The notes below the pieces were generated by a model. It ran no database searches, was not told the DNA's origin, and was given only the letters and a program-made list of their open reading frames with translations. This document shows, one piece after another, positions 44,016 through 53,375 of a DNA stretch of 64,000 bases; the stretch's first letter is position 1; each line of letters starts with the position of its first letter. The stretch covers positions 17,121 through 81,120 of the forward strand of contig CAZCYQ010000009.1 of NCBI GenBank assembly GCA_964503085.1. Reading direction: 5' to 3'. The DNA comes from Bin80 sp964503085 (lineage in GTDB: Bacteria > Bacteroidota > Rhodothermia > Rhodothermales > Bin80). The translations under genes and the position numbers were made by a program.

Positions 44016-45638
44016 TCAACGAGCAACTATGGGCTCCTTTCGCCCGCTGCCAAAAGCTTTCCTACGGAGGCGGAGCACTGGTGCGGCCTGTTTTCTTTTG
44101 TACTCGGTCCGGTCCACCATGAGTATGATCGACTCAACCAGTGTTCTTGCGTACCCTGTGTGTGCAACTATTTCGTCGACGCTTAGCTGCGCCTCAATGT
44201 AGCCTTTTAGAATCTCGTCAAGTACTTCATACGGTGGTAAAGAATCCTGATCTACCTGGTTTGGTCGCAGTTCAGCAGACGGCGGTTTTGTGATTGAGGA
44301 TTCCGGGATAAGCTCACCGGACGCGTTCATTAATCTGGCCAACTCGTAAACCTCGGTTTTATAGAGATCTCCGAGAACAGCAAGCCCTCCGTTCATATCA
44401 CCATAAAGGGTTGCGTATCCTGTGGCCAGTTCACTCTTATTGCCAGTGGCGAGCACCATCCCATTGAATTTATTGGCGAAGGCCATAAGCAGGGTTCCTC
44501 GTGCTCGGGCCTGGATATTTTCTTCGGCAACTCCTGCGTCCAAGCCTAAAAACTGATCTTTCAACGCATGATTGAACGCATCAATGACCTTGTGAATCGG
44601 GATTGTATGCAACTCAATTCCAAGGTTTGAGGCCAGCTGGCTCGCATCTTCCAGTGATCCACTTGAAGAGTACGCAGAAGGCATAGCTACACCAACCACA
44701 CGCTTTGGTCCGAGGGCCTTTACCGCCAGCGCAGCAGTCACTGCAGAGTCTATGCCGCCGCTTAACCCAATAAACACCTGCTCCAAAACACCCGTTTTTT
44801 CTACGTAATCCAGAACTCCCAGCTTCAGTGCTTCCAATACTTGCTGGGTCGGGGATACAGAGGCTGGTTCTGAGTCTGGCGGAAGGCTAGAATCCCATAT
44901 GAGCAACGTTTCTTCAAAAGGAGCAGCTTCCAGCACCCGGTCACCCTGAAATACGCAGCTTCGCCCGTCAAAGATCAGGTCTGTATTGGCTCCAACCAAA
45001 TTGGTGAAGACATAGGGGCGGCCATACCGTCGCCAGACGGTCTCCATGAGCGCGTACCGCTCAAAATGCTTATCAATGGCAAATGGAGAGGCACAGAGGT
45101 TGATAAAAAGATCGGGGTTTTGACTGCCCAGCGTGGCGATGGGATCATGTATGTAAGGCTGATGGTCGGACTCTCGTACGTTCCACAGATCCTCACAAAC
45201 ATGTATACCCAGCTTAAAACCCCGCCAGCGCAGTACCACGGGATCTGCACCTGTAGCAAAATGGCGCTGCTCATCAAACACATCATAAGTCGGCAAGAGC
45301 TGCTTGTGGCATACGCCCACACAATCACCATTCTCGTACAGGTAGGCCGCGTTGTGGAGCGGTTTGCCGTGCCCAGGGTTACGGGCCAGACCCCCTAGAA
45401 GTACGCCCAGATTGGCCGGAAGCGTCTGTGCAAGGCACTCCCGCGTCTTCCGTTCACGCGCAACAAACTCCTCGGATTCCAACAAATCCAGTGGAGGATA
45501 GCCTGTGAGCGTAAGTTCTGGAAAAACCACCAGGCTTGCACCCAGGTCCTGGGCTCTTCGGCAATTATCCGATACCTTGTTTGCGTTCCCGCGTAAATCG
45601 CCAACGATCGTGTTTATTTGTGCCAATGCCAACTTCAT
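44016..45638 (-). CDS. nadE: Glutamine-dependent NAD+ synthetase
   Basis: NadE amidates deamido-NAD to NAD using glutamine. The 540-residue protein has an N-terminal nitrilase-type glutaminase domain with catalytic Glu in VVFPELTLTGYPPLDLL, a Lys in HKQLLPTYDVFDEQRHF and nucleophile Cys in LGIHVCEDLW. The C-terminal synthetase domain has the ATP P-loop GLSGGIDSAVTAALAV and NKSELATGYATLYGD. The frame is open to 45683, but the ATG at 45638 (MKLALAQINTIVGDL) is the family start. It is a single-gene unit; upstream lies one of two 25-base direct repeats. Confidence 0.95.
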   Translation of the reverse strand: MKLALAQINTIVGDLRGNANKVSDNCRRAQDLGASLVVFPELTLTGYPPLDLLESEEFVARERKTRECLAQTLPANLGVLLGGLARNPGHGKPLHNAAYLYENGDCVGVCHKQLLPTYDVFDEQRHFATGADPVVLRWRGFKLGIHVCEDLWNVRESDHQPYIHDPIATLGSQNPDLFINLCASPFAIDKHFERYALMETVWRRYGRPYVFTNLVGANTDLIFDGRSCVFQGDRVLEAAPFEETLLIWDSSLPPDSEPASVSPTQQVLEALKLGVLDYVEKTGVLEQVFIGLSGGIDSAVTAALAVKALGPKRVVGVAMPSAYSSSGSLEDASQLASNLGIELHTIPIHKVIDAFNHALKDQFLGLDAGVAEENIQARARGTLLMAFANKFNGMVLATGNKSELATGYATLYGDMNGGLAVLGDLYKTEVYELARLMNASGELIPESSITKPPSAELRPNQVDQDSLPPYEVLDEILKGYIEAQLSVDEIVAHTGYARTLVESIILMVDRTEYKRKQAAPVLRLRRKAFGSGRKEPIVAR

Positions 45639-46064
45639 GCAGGATCCAGTGAAAACGGGTAATTCGTATTTTCCAGAAAACACAATTTAATTCCCGGGCA
45701 AACACTAGATATCAACCTGCGGTAGATCACGGTTCGACCCGTCCAAATTGGTTTTACCGCAATTCGTGCGGAAGGATTAAATCTGGGCTCCACCAGTCTT
45801 GAATTGCATACACGGGCTTAACTTGGAAAGGTTGCTCTCAGACTGTGATCCAAAAACAAATATTACACCAAGCAGCGCTACCAGCAGGTTGATTTCACAA
45901 AGTGCCACCTGCTTGGGTCTGAATACTCCTATAAATTCTCCACCCATCCCTGTTCATGCCTTCGTCGTCTGACGTCTACAAAATCAAAGCGGACTACCCA
46001 ATTCCACTAGTGGTCCCGGACCTCAATAGTGTCTGTGACCCATCCTCCTGGCGCTACGTCAAAG
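45639..46064. other. Intergenic region between nadE and the propeller gene
   Basis: About 425 bases upstream of nadE and downstream of the propeller gene at 46065. It contains the first 25-base direct repeat (45685-45709). No gene, tRNA or clear terminator was recognised; the plus-strand frame starting at 45956 runs into the propeller gene antisense and is not credible. Confidence 0.5.
45685..45709. repeat. 25-base direct repeat, left copy
   Basis: This 25-base stretch matches 47576-47600 in the same orientation at 23 of 25 positions; the last 15 bases (cgggcaaacactaga) are identical. The two copies bracket the propeller gene at 46065. Here the repeat sits about 47 bases upstream of the nadE start. 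Confidence 0.8.
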
Positions 46065-47177
46065 TCAAAAATCGACCGAGTACACTACGAGAATATACTC
46101 ACCGGATTCACTACGCAGGGTACCGTAAGCGCGTGCGTTGGCGGTATCAATCACGTACAATCTCAGGGTTCTTGGAAGCAGAACCTGACCGATCATCCTG
46201 CCTTCAGAATCAAGCACTTGCCACCGTGCTTCGCTGGCAGGGGCCTCAACGTAGTCTTTGATCCAGATGTTATCCTGATCATCAATTACGAAATACCTAT
46301 ACGCAGGCTTGAACTCAGGGTACATCTCCCGAGCTTCTTTTTCTAACCACGCGGGGAAATTGCGTTTCAATGGTACACGATCGTGGGGTCGCCGGATAGT
46401 GCGGACTGAATCACCGGCCAGTGATGTCACCAAGATGTCAATTTCCGTATTCCAACCCGAGTAGAAAAGCTGACTAGCACTCAATTCGAACACCGAGTTA
46501 GGGGCAAACTCGGCTTCCCGCACGAATGGGCCGCGATCAGGGTCGAAACCAACATACACGTCCAAGTTCGGCAGGCGAACAAGTTCGCGGATACGCTCAC
46601 CCGACCAAGACGTAAGAACGACGTAACTGTGTCGGGGCTTCTCTACGTTGTCGGCTCCTATCATCGTGTTGTACCGGATAATGGGGCCATGATCGGAAAC
46701 CCCTACGACTGATATGGCGGCTCCCCAGTCGTCTTCGTTGTGTGGGAATCGAATCTGGCGCACAGGCGTGAAGTCTGTCGGGTCGTACACATGTAAGGTA
46801 CTTTCCCTCCAATCCATAACGTAGACTGAGTCGGATGGGCCCACATCCACATCACCCACAGAGACATATTCTCCTGGACCCTCACCCACCCCACCGACAG
46901 AACCGAGCCATTCTCCGTCCACCGAGAAAACAGCTACCGAAGGTGGTTGGTTGTCTGCAATTAGGATTCTATCCTTAGAATCCACAGCCAAATCCCAGAT
47001 TTGACCGAATAGGTACGCGTTTTCGTCCGTGTCCTCACCCAGGCGAAGTATTTCGGTGAATGCTATTTCTGCCTCTTCTGCACGAGGCTGCCCGAATAAA
47101 GTGTTACTGGGCAGCACCGAGATGAAGAAGATGGTCAGCGCTACCTGGATTATCCGCAGACGGCTGGCACAAACCAT
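46065..47177 (-). CDS. Exported six-bladed beta-propeller protein (NHL-like)
   Basis: A 370-residue exported protein with a signal peptide (VALTIFFISVLPSNTLFGQ) and NHL/six-bladed propeller repeats (IWDLAVDSKDRILIADN, GDVDVGPSDSVYVMDW, YFVIDDQDNIWIKDYV). It has the same general architecture as the triple array at 11.3-14.8 kb but is too divergent to be a recent copy, and it has no lipobox. It is a monocistronic gene with empty flanks and lies between two 25-base direct repeats. The ligand or function is unknown. Confidence 0.82.
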   Translation of the reverse strand: MVCASRLRIIQVALTIFFISVLPSNTLFGQPRAEEAEIAFTEILRLGEDTDENAYLFGQIWDLAVDSKDRILIADNQPPSVAVFSVDGEWLGSVGGVGEGPGEYVSVGDVDVGPSDSVYVMDWRESTLHVYDPTDFTPVRQIRFPHNEDDWGAAISVVGVSDHGPIIRYNTMIGADNVEKPRHSYVVLTSWSGERIRELVRLPNLDVYVGFDPDRGPFVREAEFAPNSVFELSASQLFYSGWNTEIDILVTSLAGDSVRTIRRPHDRVPLKRNFPAWLEKEAREMYPEFKPAYRYFVIDDQDNIWIKDYVEAPASEARWQVLDSEGRMIGQVLLPRTLRLYVIDTANARAYGTLRSESGEYILVVYSVDF

Positions 47178-47428
47178 TGCTGGTCGCCATTCTCGGAGTC
47201 GAGTAGCTTTTTAGGCGCAATGGCTCAGATGGAGCAGAAAACGAATACGCGCATCGCTATCCTCTGCACGATATGATGTCGGGAGCGGACCAACCAGAAT
47301 TCCTAACCTAAGCATTGATTTTCATTTCATCTAAATATAAAATTACGCCTAATCGGCCCGATACGCCCCAACATTCGCTGAAACAAGCCCCGAGTCTAAA
47401 AGGGTTAAGAGGGTCCCAGGACATCGAA

Positions 47429-47572
47429 AACAGGCCAAACAACCCAGGGTAAAGCTGAATTCCTTCTGAAACTTGACCTACCTACACGCAACAGGCCAGA
47501 TGTATGCAACGAATAACCCAGAGTAACGCTGAACACCTACTCAAACCCCTCCTGAAACACATTTAACTGACC
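47429..47572. repeat. Imperfect direct repeats with variable spacers
   Basis: Two units, about 47429-47480 and 47490-47572, share in the same order aacaggcca, aaccca-g-gtaa-gctgaa, ctgaaac and tgacct, with spacers of different length between these blocks. This suggests an old tandem duplication that has since taken up insertions, or clustered binding sites. Confidence 0.6.
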
Positions 47573-47575
47573 TAT

Positions 47576-47600
47576 ATTTAATTTTCGGGCAAACACTAGA
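47576..47600. repeat. 25-base direct repeat, right copy
   Basis: Right-hand partner of 45685-45709, differing at two positions (tt for cc before cggg). It lies about 40 bases before the signal-peptide ATG of the amidohydrolase gene. Confidence 0.8.
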
Positions 47601-47639
47601 CAATAACGGTAGTCAGCGATGCATTATCCCCTCAGAAAC

Positions 47640-48956
47640 ATGAAAACGCAAATAAGCTTATTGATTGTTGCCGCCGGGCTGTATACCTGCGGCTTGGTGC
47701 ACGCACAGGAAATCACCGCATTTACTAATGTGACGGTGCTTCCTATGGACAGCGATCGCGTGCTGGAGGAACACACAGTCCTTGTTGAGGGCGATCGCAT
47801 TTTGTCTGTTGGATCAGATGTTGAGGTGCCTGTCGGGGCACAGATGATTGATGGTACAGGCAAGTTTCTTTTGCCGGGCCTTGCAGAAATGCATGGTCAC
47901 ATACCACGACCGGATCAGCCTGAACAGTACACCGAAGATGTGCTTTTTCTGTATGTGGCCAACGGAATTACGACCGTCCGGGGAATGCAAGGCGCCCCTG
48001 GACAGCTGGAACTTAAACAGCGTGCAAACAATAGCGAACTTATCGCACCTACACTCTATTTAGCCGGCCCAAGTTTCAACGGCGGTTCTGTGAACTCACC
48101 GGAGCAGGCCGTCGCAATGGTGCGCACACAGGTTAAAGAAGGCTGGGACCTGTTGAAAGTGCTTACTGGCATGTCGAAAGCAGAATTTGATGCTATGGCA
48201 CGTACAGCGGCCGAAGAAGGGATTCGTTTTGGCGGCCATGTGCCTGCAGATGTGGGATTGATGCACGCACTGAATATGGGACAGGAGACCTTTGATCATG
48301 TGGACGGCTATGTGGAATACATCCGCGCACAGGACCGCCCAGAGGCCGAAGCACTGGAAGAGGCTATTGCGCTCACCAAAGAAAAGGGCGGCTGGATCGT
48401 GCCGACCATGGCATTCTGGGAAGTCCTGTTTGGTGTCATTGATCTGGAAGACCTGCGGGCGTACGACGAATTGAAGTATATGCCGCCAGCGGTTGTGGAA
48501 AGGTGGTTTCGAATAATTGAGGGACGACAGAATCACCCCCAATATGACAGAGCCGCGGCTTTGGATTTAATCCATACCCGTATGCGCGTGTTGCGCGCAC
48601 TGCACGAGGCGGATGTTCGTATCCTTATGGGCACTGATTCCCCGCAATTCTTCAGTGTACCCGGATTCTCTTTGCATCGCGAACTTGAACGAATGGTGGA
48701 TGCGGGAATGTCCAACTATGCGATCCTTCATACAGGTACACGGGCTGTAGGTGAATATTTTGCAAACGAAGACACATTTGGAACGATCAGCGAGGGCGCA
48801 CGGGCGGACCTGTTACTAGTGGATGGCAACCCCCTAGAGGACCTCTTGCACCTGCAGGAGCTGTCCGGGGTTATGGTGCGTGGCAATTGGTACACCCGTA
48901 CATCACTGGACGAACACCTGGAAGGCATTGCAGAAGCCCACCGTAACTCCAACTGA
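47640..48956 (+). CDS. Exported amidohydrolase-family protein (imidazolonepropionase/prolidase-like)
   Basis: A 438-residue exported amidohydrolase. The frame is open from an ATG at 47619, but the ATG at 47640 begins a signal peptide directly (MKTQISLLIVAAGLYTCG), so it is preferred. The fold shows the N-terminal small domain (TAFTNVTVLPMD), metal motif LPGLAEMHGHI, later His in FGGHVPAD and FDHVDGY, and the final Asp in ILMGTDSPQF. The end (RADLLLVDGNPLEDL) is typical of periplasmic Xaa-Pro dipeptidase-like or related amidohydrolases. The substrate is not certain. It is first in an operon with the TPR-metalloprotease five bases downstream. Confidence 0.88.
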   Translation: MKTQISLLIVAAGLYTCGLVHAQEITAFTNVTVLPMDSDRVLEEHTVLVEGDRILSVGSDVEVPVGAQMIDGTGKFLLPGLAEMHGHIPRPDQPEQYTEDVLFLYVANGITTVRGMQGAPGQLELKQRANNSELIAPTLYLAGPSFNGGSVNSPEQAVAMVRTQVKEGWDLLKVLTGMSKAEFDAMARTAAEEGIRFGGHVPADVGLMHALNMGQETFDHVDGYVEYIRAQDRPEAEALEEAIALTKEKGGWIVPTMAFWEVLFGVIDLEDLRAYDELKYMPPAVVERWFRIIEGRQNHPQYDRAAALDLIHTRMRVLRALHEADVRILMGTDSPQFFSVPGFSLHRELERMVDAGMSNYAILHTGTRAVGEYFANEDTFGTISEGARADLLLVDGNPLEDLLHLQELSGVMVRGNWYTRTSLDEHLEGIAEAHRNSN

Positions 48957-48961
48957 TCTTC

Positions 48962-51538
48962 ATGCGAGGTACTGGCTTCCTGATAGTTCTTCTGGGCTTA
49001 TCTCCGCTGGTTGCACAGGCCCAGAACGCGGACGCTCTGCTGAATGAGGGGAGTTACAGAGAGGCGCGCGCCGCCTTCTCGGATAGCCTGTATGGTGTCA
49101 ATATTGAGGGCTATTTCGAGACCTATCTCCAAACTGGAGCCTATGAAGCAGGACTTCGGCGGGCGCAGCAAATGCTCCGCAACACGTCTCATCCGGCGTA
49201 TGTGAACTATGCCATTGGCCGGCTGCAAACCGTCACGGGCAATTGGACTGAAGCTCAAGCGGCCTATTTAGCCGCAATTCAGGCCAAGAATGACTACTGG
49301 CTCGCAGGCCTGGAGCTTGCCGAATTGTACCGACAGCGAGGCAATTCACGTCAGGCCGAGCGCCTGTATTCGGTGATCAACGCTCGATTGAGACAAGGAG
49401 GGTTCACTACTGCCCTAGGCCTTGCAATTGGAGCACGGGCTGCGATGCGCCTTGGAGATCACCACGAGGCCAATGAAGCCTTCTCAACGGCGCTTCGCCT
49501 GGATGCAGATAACGTTCAAGTCATACTGTGGTATGGAGACCTGTACAGGATTACCCATGACGAAGCATTCGCGAAGGATCTCTACGAAAGAGCTCTCGGA
49601 ATAAATTCAAGACGCGCCGAAATATACGTGAAACTGGCTGCGGTCACCGGATCGTATGCTCAGAAGGAGGAGCTTTCTGAACAGGCACTGCGGATCACAG
49701 ACGACTTTGTGCCGGCATTGGCACTTAAGGCCAAACTGCACTTATTGGATGGGGATTTCGCCAAAGCTGTAACCGTCGCGCGCCAAGCACTGGATCATAA
49801 TTCGGGCAGTATAGAGGCATGGGCGCATTATGCTGCTGCGCAACATATGCAAGGAGCGCCTGAATCTGTGAGTCTGGCAGAAACCGCGGTTCTCGAGCTC
49901 ACTACCCGTCCCACATCCTTCTATCGCATAATCAGTGAGGATTTAGCATTGCGATTCCGATACCCCGATGCCGCCACCTATGCCCAAAAAGCCGTCGAGT
50001 CCGATCCCGGCAATGCTGCTGCTAACGCAACCTACGCAACTGCACTCATGCGCCTGGGAGAGGTGGAGTCAGCGCGCACATACATGGAGCGCAGCTATGA
50101 GCGGGATGCCTTTAATCTGTACGCGGCCAATACTCTAAGCCTGTTGGATGCACTGGATGAGTTCGCAACACTGACAAGTCAGCATTTTACGCTTCGCATT
50201 CACAAGGATGAGCGGGATGTATTGGGTCCCGTAATGTTGCGCGAAGCCGAAAAGGCTTACGAAGTTCTGCAGAGCCACTACGGATACGAACCTGAGGACC
50301 GGATCCTGCTGGAGGCCTATAATGATGCGGACGACTTTGCAGTCCGCGTAGCAGGAGTACCACATATCGGCCTGCTAGGTGTGTGTTTTGGGGATGTTGT
50401 GGCTATCAATACACCCGCTGCGATATCAGAAACACGGTATAACTGGGCCCGCACGCTCTGGCATGAGTTAGCGCACACAATGACCGTCGGACTGAGTAAT
50501 TATCAGGTGCCAAGATGGTTGACCGAAGGCCTGTCAGTCTATGAGGAAGTGCGTGCGAACCCAGCCTGGAGACGTGATCTGGAGCTCCAGTTCTTTACCG
50601 CGTATGATCAGGGCCGACTACACAGTCTGGAGGAAATTGACCGGGGCTTTACACGTCCGACATTCCAGGGGCAGGTCCTTTTAAGTTATTATCACGCCTA
50701 TCGCGTCGTTGAATTTGTCGTCGCCGAATATGGATTTGATGCAATAATGGGCGTACTGGATTCCTTGGCCAGTGGGCAATCAGATTCGGCGGCAATACAA
50801 AACGCAATAGGCGTATCTCGTGAGGCGCTGGATACGGCATTTAGGGCACACCTGGATCAGGAAAGAGATCGACTGGACCCTGTTCTTCAAGGATGGCCGG
50901 ATATGCTTACCGAAGAACTGCACGGTGGAAACCTCAGGGAGTATCTGGCCGGCAGAGGCGAAAGCTCCTTCTATGATCTTTTGACCGAAGGGGAGGAAGC
51001 CCTTGAAGCGGGCAATCTCGACGACGCCGAGTCTGCGTACCGCATGGCCCTGGACATTTATTCGAGCTACACCGGTCCAGGCAACCCTCATGAAGGTCTG
51101 GCAGAAGTGTATCGGCGGCGAGGACAGGATACTGAACTAGCTCAGGTCCTGCAGGATCACCTCGCAATGCATCCCTATGGAGATGCACAGGCGGTAGAGC
51201 TGGCAAGTATCTTGCTGCAGCGTACAGATACAACCCGGGCCGTAAGCTATCTGACACGTTCGCGCTACACGCAGCCCTATGATGCGGAGGTTCTCGGACA
51301 ATTGGCTGAACTGCACGCCGAACTGGACCAACATGCGCAAGCAGTGGAAATGCGGCGGGCACTATTAGCGCTCAATCCGGTAAATCGCGCCGAGGCACAG
51401 TTCGCACTAGCGACCAGCCTTTATCGCAACCGACAAATGACCGAGGCGAAACGTGCAGTACTTCAGTCACTTGAAATTGCACCGGGTTACCGCGAAGCAC
51501 AAAGACTGCTACTGAAAATAGTGGACGGCGATGAGTAG
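48962..51538 (+). CDS. Exported TPR protein with peptidase MA-like metalloprotease domain
   Basis: An 858-residue envelope protein. A signal peptide (GFLIVLLGLSPLVAQAQ) is followed by many TPR repeats (about 20-390) and then a gluzincin-type metalloprotease domain: HELAH at residues 501-505 and the third zinc ligand Glu522 in PRWLTEGLSVYEE. More TPRs follow (about 665-850). The TPRs probably present protein partners to the protease. The stop overlaps the DUF4159 start by eight bases. The domain order TPR-protease-TPR is unusual but plausible; no sign of fusion error is seen. Confidence 0.87.
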   Translation: MRGTGFLIVLLGLSPLVAQAQNADALLNEGSYREARAAFSDSLYGVNIEGYFETYLQTGAYEAGLRRAQQMLRNTSHPAYVNYAIGRLQTVTGNWTEAQAAYLAAIQAKNDYWLAGLELAELYRQRGNSRQAERLYSVINARLRQGGFTTALGLAIGARAAMRLGDHHEANEAFSTALRLDADNVQVILWYGDLYRITHDEAFAKDLYERALGINSRRAEIYVKLAAVTGSYAQKEELSEQALRITDDFVPALALKAKLHLLDGDFAKAVTVARQALDHNSGSIEAWAHYAAAQHMQGAPESVSLAETAVLELTTRPTSFYRIISEDLALRFRYPDAATYAQKAVESDPGNAAANATYATALMRLGEVESARTYMERSYERDAFNLYAANTLSLLDALDEFATLTSQHFTLRIHKDERDVLGPVMLREAEKAYEVLQSHYGYEPEDRILLEAYNDADDFAVRVAGVPHIGLLGVCFGDVVAINTPAAISETRYNWARTLWHELAHTMTVGLSNYQVPRWLTEGLSVYEEVRANPAWRRDLELQFFTAYDQGRLHSLEEIDRGFTRPTFQGQVLLSYYHAYRVVEFVVAEYGFDAIMGVLDSLASGQSDSAAIQNAIGVSREALDTAFRAHLDQERDRLDPVLQGWPDMLTEELHGGNLREYLAGRGESSFYDLLTEGEEALEAGNLDDAESAYRMALDIYSSYTGPGNPHEGLAEVYRRRGQDTELAQVLQDHLAMHPYGDAQAVELASILLQRTDTTRAVSYLTRSRYTQPYDAEVLGQLAELHAELDQHAQAVEMRRALLALNPVNRAEAQFALATSLYRNRQMTEAKRAVLQSLEIAPGYREAQRLLLKIVDGDE

Positions 51539-52262
51539 ATGCATGCAAACGATCGTGGTGATGATGGCTCTGGCCTTGTGCAGCACGAAAGCCCTGGCAC
51601 AGACCGACTACGGCTTCCGGTTTGTACGTGTGCGATTTGAGGTGCCAGGAATGAATGAGCGTGGCAGAGGATGGGGGCGAGGCGGCGGACCCATGTGGGC
51701 ACATGACTATCCGGTCGCTGAGCAGAACTTTTATATCGCACTTGATCGCACAACTACAATTCATGTCGAAGAGCCGTACTTGGTGCTGGATCTAATGGAT
51801 CCAGCGATCTTTGAACACCCTATTCTATATCTCTGCGAGCCAGGGTACTGGCAGATGACAGAAGAAGAGGTTGAGCAGCTGAGTGAATACCTGAACAGAG
51901 GGGGATTCCTGCTTTTTGATGACTTTCGGGGAGACTATGAGTGGTATAATCTCTATGAACAGATGCAACGCGTGCTCCCGAATCGCGAGCCGGTTGAGCT
52001 TCCGGCGACCCATCCAATATGGAGTATCTACTTTGATGTCGACCCAGTTGCCGCCCCTTCACTGGTGAGTGGGTATTTGGGATCTCTTAGCGCGGATCGG
52101 TACATGGGGTACTTTGACGACAATGGCCGTCTTATGGCACTAGCGAACCACAACCAGGATATTGGCGATGGTTGGGAATACCCTGACCGGGATTTCGAGA
52201 ACGCATCCACCATCAGCTTCCAAATGGGCATCAACTTTGTGATGTATGCGCTTACACACTGA
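51531..52262 (+). CDS. Exported DUF4159 protein
   Basis: A 243-residue protein with a signal peptide (IVVMMALALCSTKALAQ) and a DUF4159 domain (NFYIALDRTT, FEHPILYLCEPGYWQMTEEE, LSEYLNRGGFLLFDDFRGD, HPIWSIYFDV). DUF4159 proteins often accompany MoxR-type ATPase operons with DUF58 and VWA proteins and are thought to have a class I glutamine amidotransferase-like fold. Here MoxR follows after 93 bases, but DUF58 and VWA partners are not found. The mature N-terminus has a Gly/Arg-rich stretch (ERGRGWGRGGGPMW). It is coupled to the TPR-protease by an eight-base overlap. Confidence 0.88.
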   Translation: MSRCMQTIVVMMALALCSTKALAQTDYGFRFVRVRFEVPGMNERGRGWGRGGGPMWAHDYPVAEQNFYIALDRTTTIHVEEPYLVLDLMDPAIFEHPILYLCEPGYWQMTEEEVEQLSEYLNRGGFLLFDDFRGDYEWYNLYEQMQRVLPNREPVELPATHPIWSIYFDVDPVAAPSLVSGYLGSLSADRYMGYFDDNGRLMALANHNQDIGDGWEYPDRDFENASTISFQMGINFVMYALTH

Positions 52263-52355
52263 TCTGACAACACGCGGGCAACTAGCCACCTTTTATTCCG
52301 TAGCCGGTATTACGGCTTCACTTAGACTTTAATTGTTTTGACAGCTATAGAAGAG

Positions 52356-53354
52356 ATGGAAAAACCTGCGCTTGAGCGTTTGCGCGAAGGCAAATCACAA
52401 ATTATGTCGCAGGTACGCCGGCGTATAATCGGACAGGATGATGTGATTGAACAAGTCCTGATTGCACTTTTCTCGGGGGGGCACTGTCTGCTGACCGGGG
52501 TCCCGGGACTTGCAAAAACACTCCTCATCAAGTCGCTCGGAGAAGTGCTGGATTTATCCTACAAACGCATTCAGTTCACGCCGGATCTTATGCCGGCAGA
52601 CATTACTGGAATGGACATGCTGGATGAGGATCGCACGACCGGACGACGAACAATTGAGTTTGTTAAGGGACCAATCTTTGCCAATATTATTCTTGCAGAC
52701 GAGATCAACCGCACGCCTCCCAAAACACAGGCTGCGCTGCTGGAAGCAATGCAGGAATATCAGGTTACCGCCGCCGGCGAAAGATATACATTAGATAAGC
52801 CCTTTTTTGTGCTAGCCACGCAGAACCCCATTGAGCTTGAGGGCACATACCCATTGCCAGAAGCGCAACTGGATCGATTCATGTTCAATATTGTGATTGA
52901 TTACCTGTCTGCCGAGGACGAGTTGCAGGTTGCTCTGGAAACGACCACACGCGAACTGGCATCCCTAGATACTGTATTGTCCGGGGCAGATATTCTGGCA
53001 TTCCAAAGCGAGATTCGCAAGGTATTCGTCCCAAAAAACGTAGCACAGTTTGCTGTGGATCTTGTACGCAGTACAAGGCCAGGCAGGAATGGAACACTGG
53101 AATTTGTTTCTAATTGGGTGAGTTGGGGGGCAGGTTTGCGCGCTACGCAGTACCTGCTGCTGGGGGGCAAGGTACGCGCGGCCTTACGCGGCAGATACAA
53201 TGTGGCCATTGAAGACATACATGCTCTTGCCTATCCGGTCCTCCGCCACCGCGTATTAACAAATTTTTACGCAGAAAGCGAAGGCATAACGGTTGAGCGG
53301 GTCATAGACCAACTCCTGAACGACATTCCCGAACCCAAGAGTGGACTATCGTAA
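52356..53354 (+). CDS. MoxR-type AAA+ ATPase
   Basis: A 332-residue chaperone-like AAA+ ATPase thought to help assemble or activate VWA-containing or membrane proteins. Walker A is GVPGLAKT and Walker B is ILADEINR, followed by the sensor motif LATQNPIELEGTYPLPEAQ. The frame extends to a TTG at 52338, but the ATG at 52356, right after a gaagag purine run, gives the normal N-terminus. It ends the amidohydrolase-TPR-DUF4159 operon. The usual DUF58 and VWA genes do not follow; the next gene is convergent 21 bases away. Confidence 0.93.
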   Translation: MEKPALERLREGKSQIMSQVRRRIIGQDDVIEQVLIALFSGGHCLLTGVPGLAKTLLIKSLGEVLDLSYKRIQFTPDLMPADITGMDMLDEDRTTGRRTIEFVKGPIFANIILADEINRTPPKTQAALLEAMQEYQVTAAGERYTLDKPFFVLATQNPIELEGTYPLPEAQLDRFMFNIVIDYLSAEDELQVALETTTRELASLDTVLSGADILAFQSEIRKVFVPKNVAQFAVDLVRSTRPGRNGTLEFVSNWVSWGAGLRATQYLLLGGKVRAALRGRYNVAIEDIHALAYPVLRHRVLTNFYAESEGITVERVIDQLLNDIPEPKSGLS

Positions 53355-53375
53355 TCTGGGAGGTTTCACCCCGGA

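Larger units (their letters stand above)
47178..47618. other. Intergenic region with imperfect repeats
   Basis: About 440 bases between divergent genes. It is AT-rich near 47300-47345 and then contains an imperfect direct duplication (47429-47572) and the right 25-base repeat (47576-47600). No gene of 60 residues or more was credible, and I saw no small exported-peptide gene like the one before the triple propeller array. Confidence 0.5.

Noticed and set aside
45720..45780. A ggttcgaccc stretch resembling a tRNA T-arm
   Set aside because: No matching acceptor stem, D-arm or anticodon arm could be folded around it.
45956..46261. A plus-strand frame of 101 codons overlapping the 3' end of the propeller gene
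   Set aside because: It is mostly antisense to the well-supported propeller gene and shows no domain or signal.
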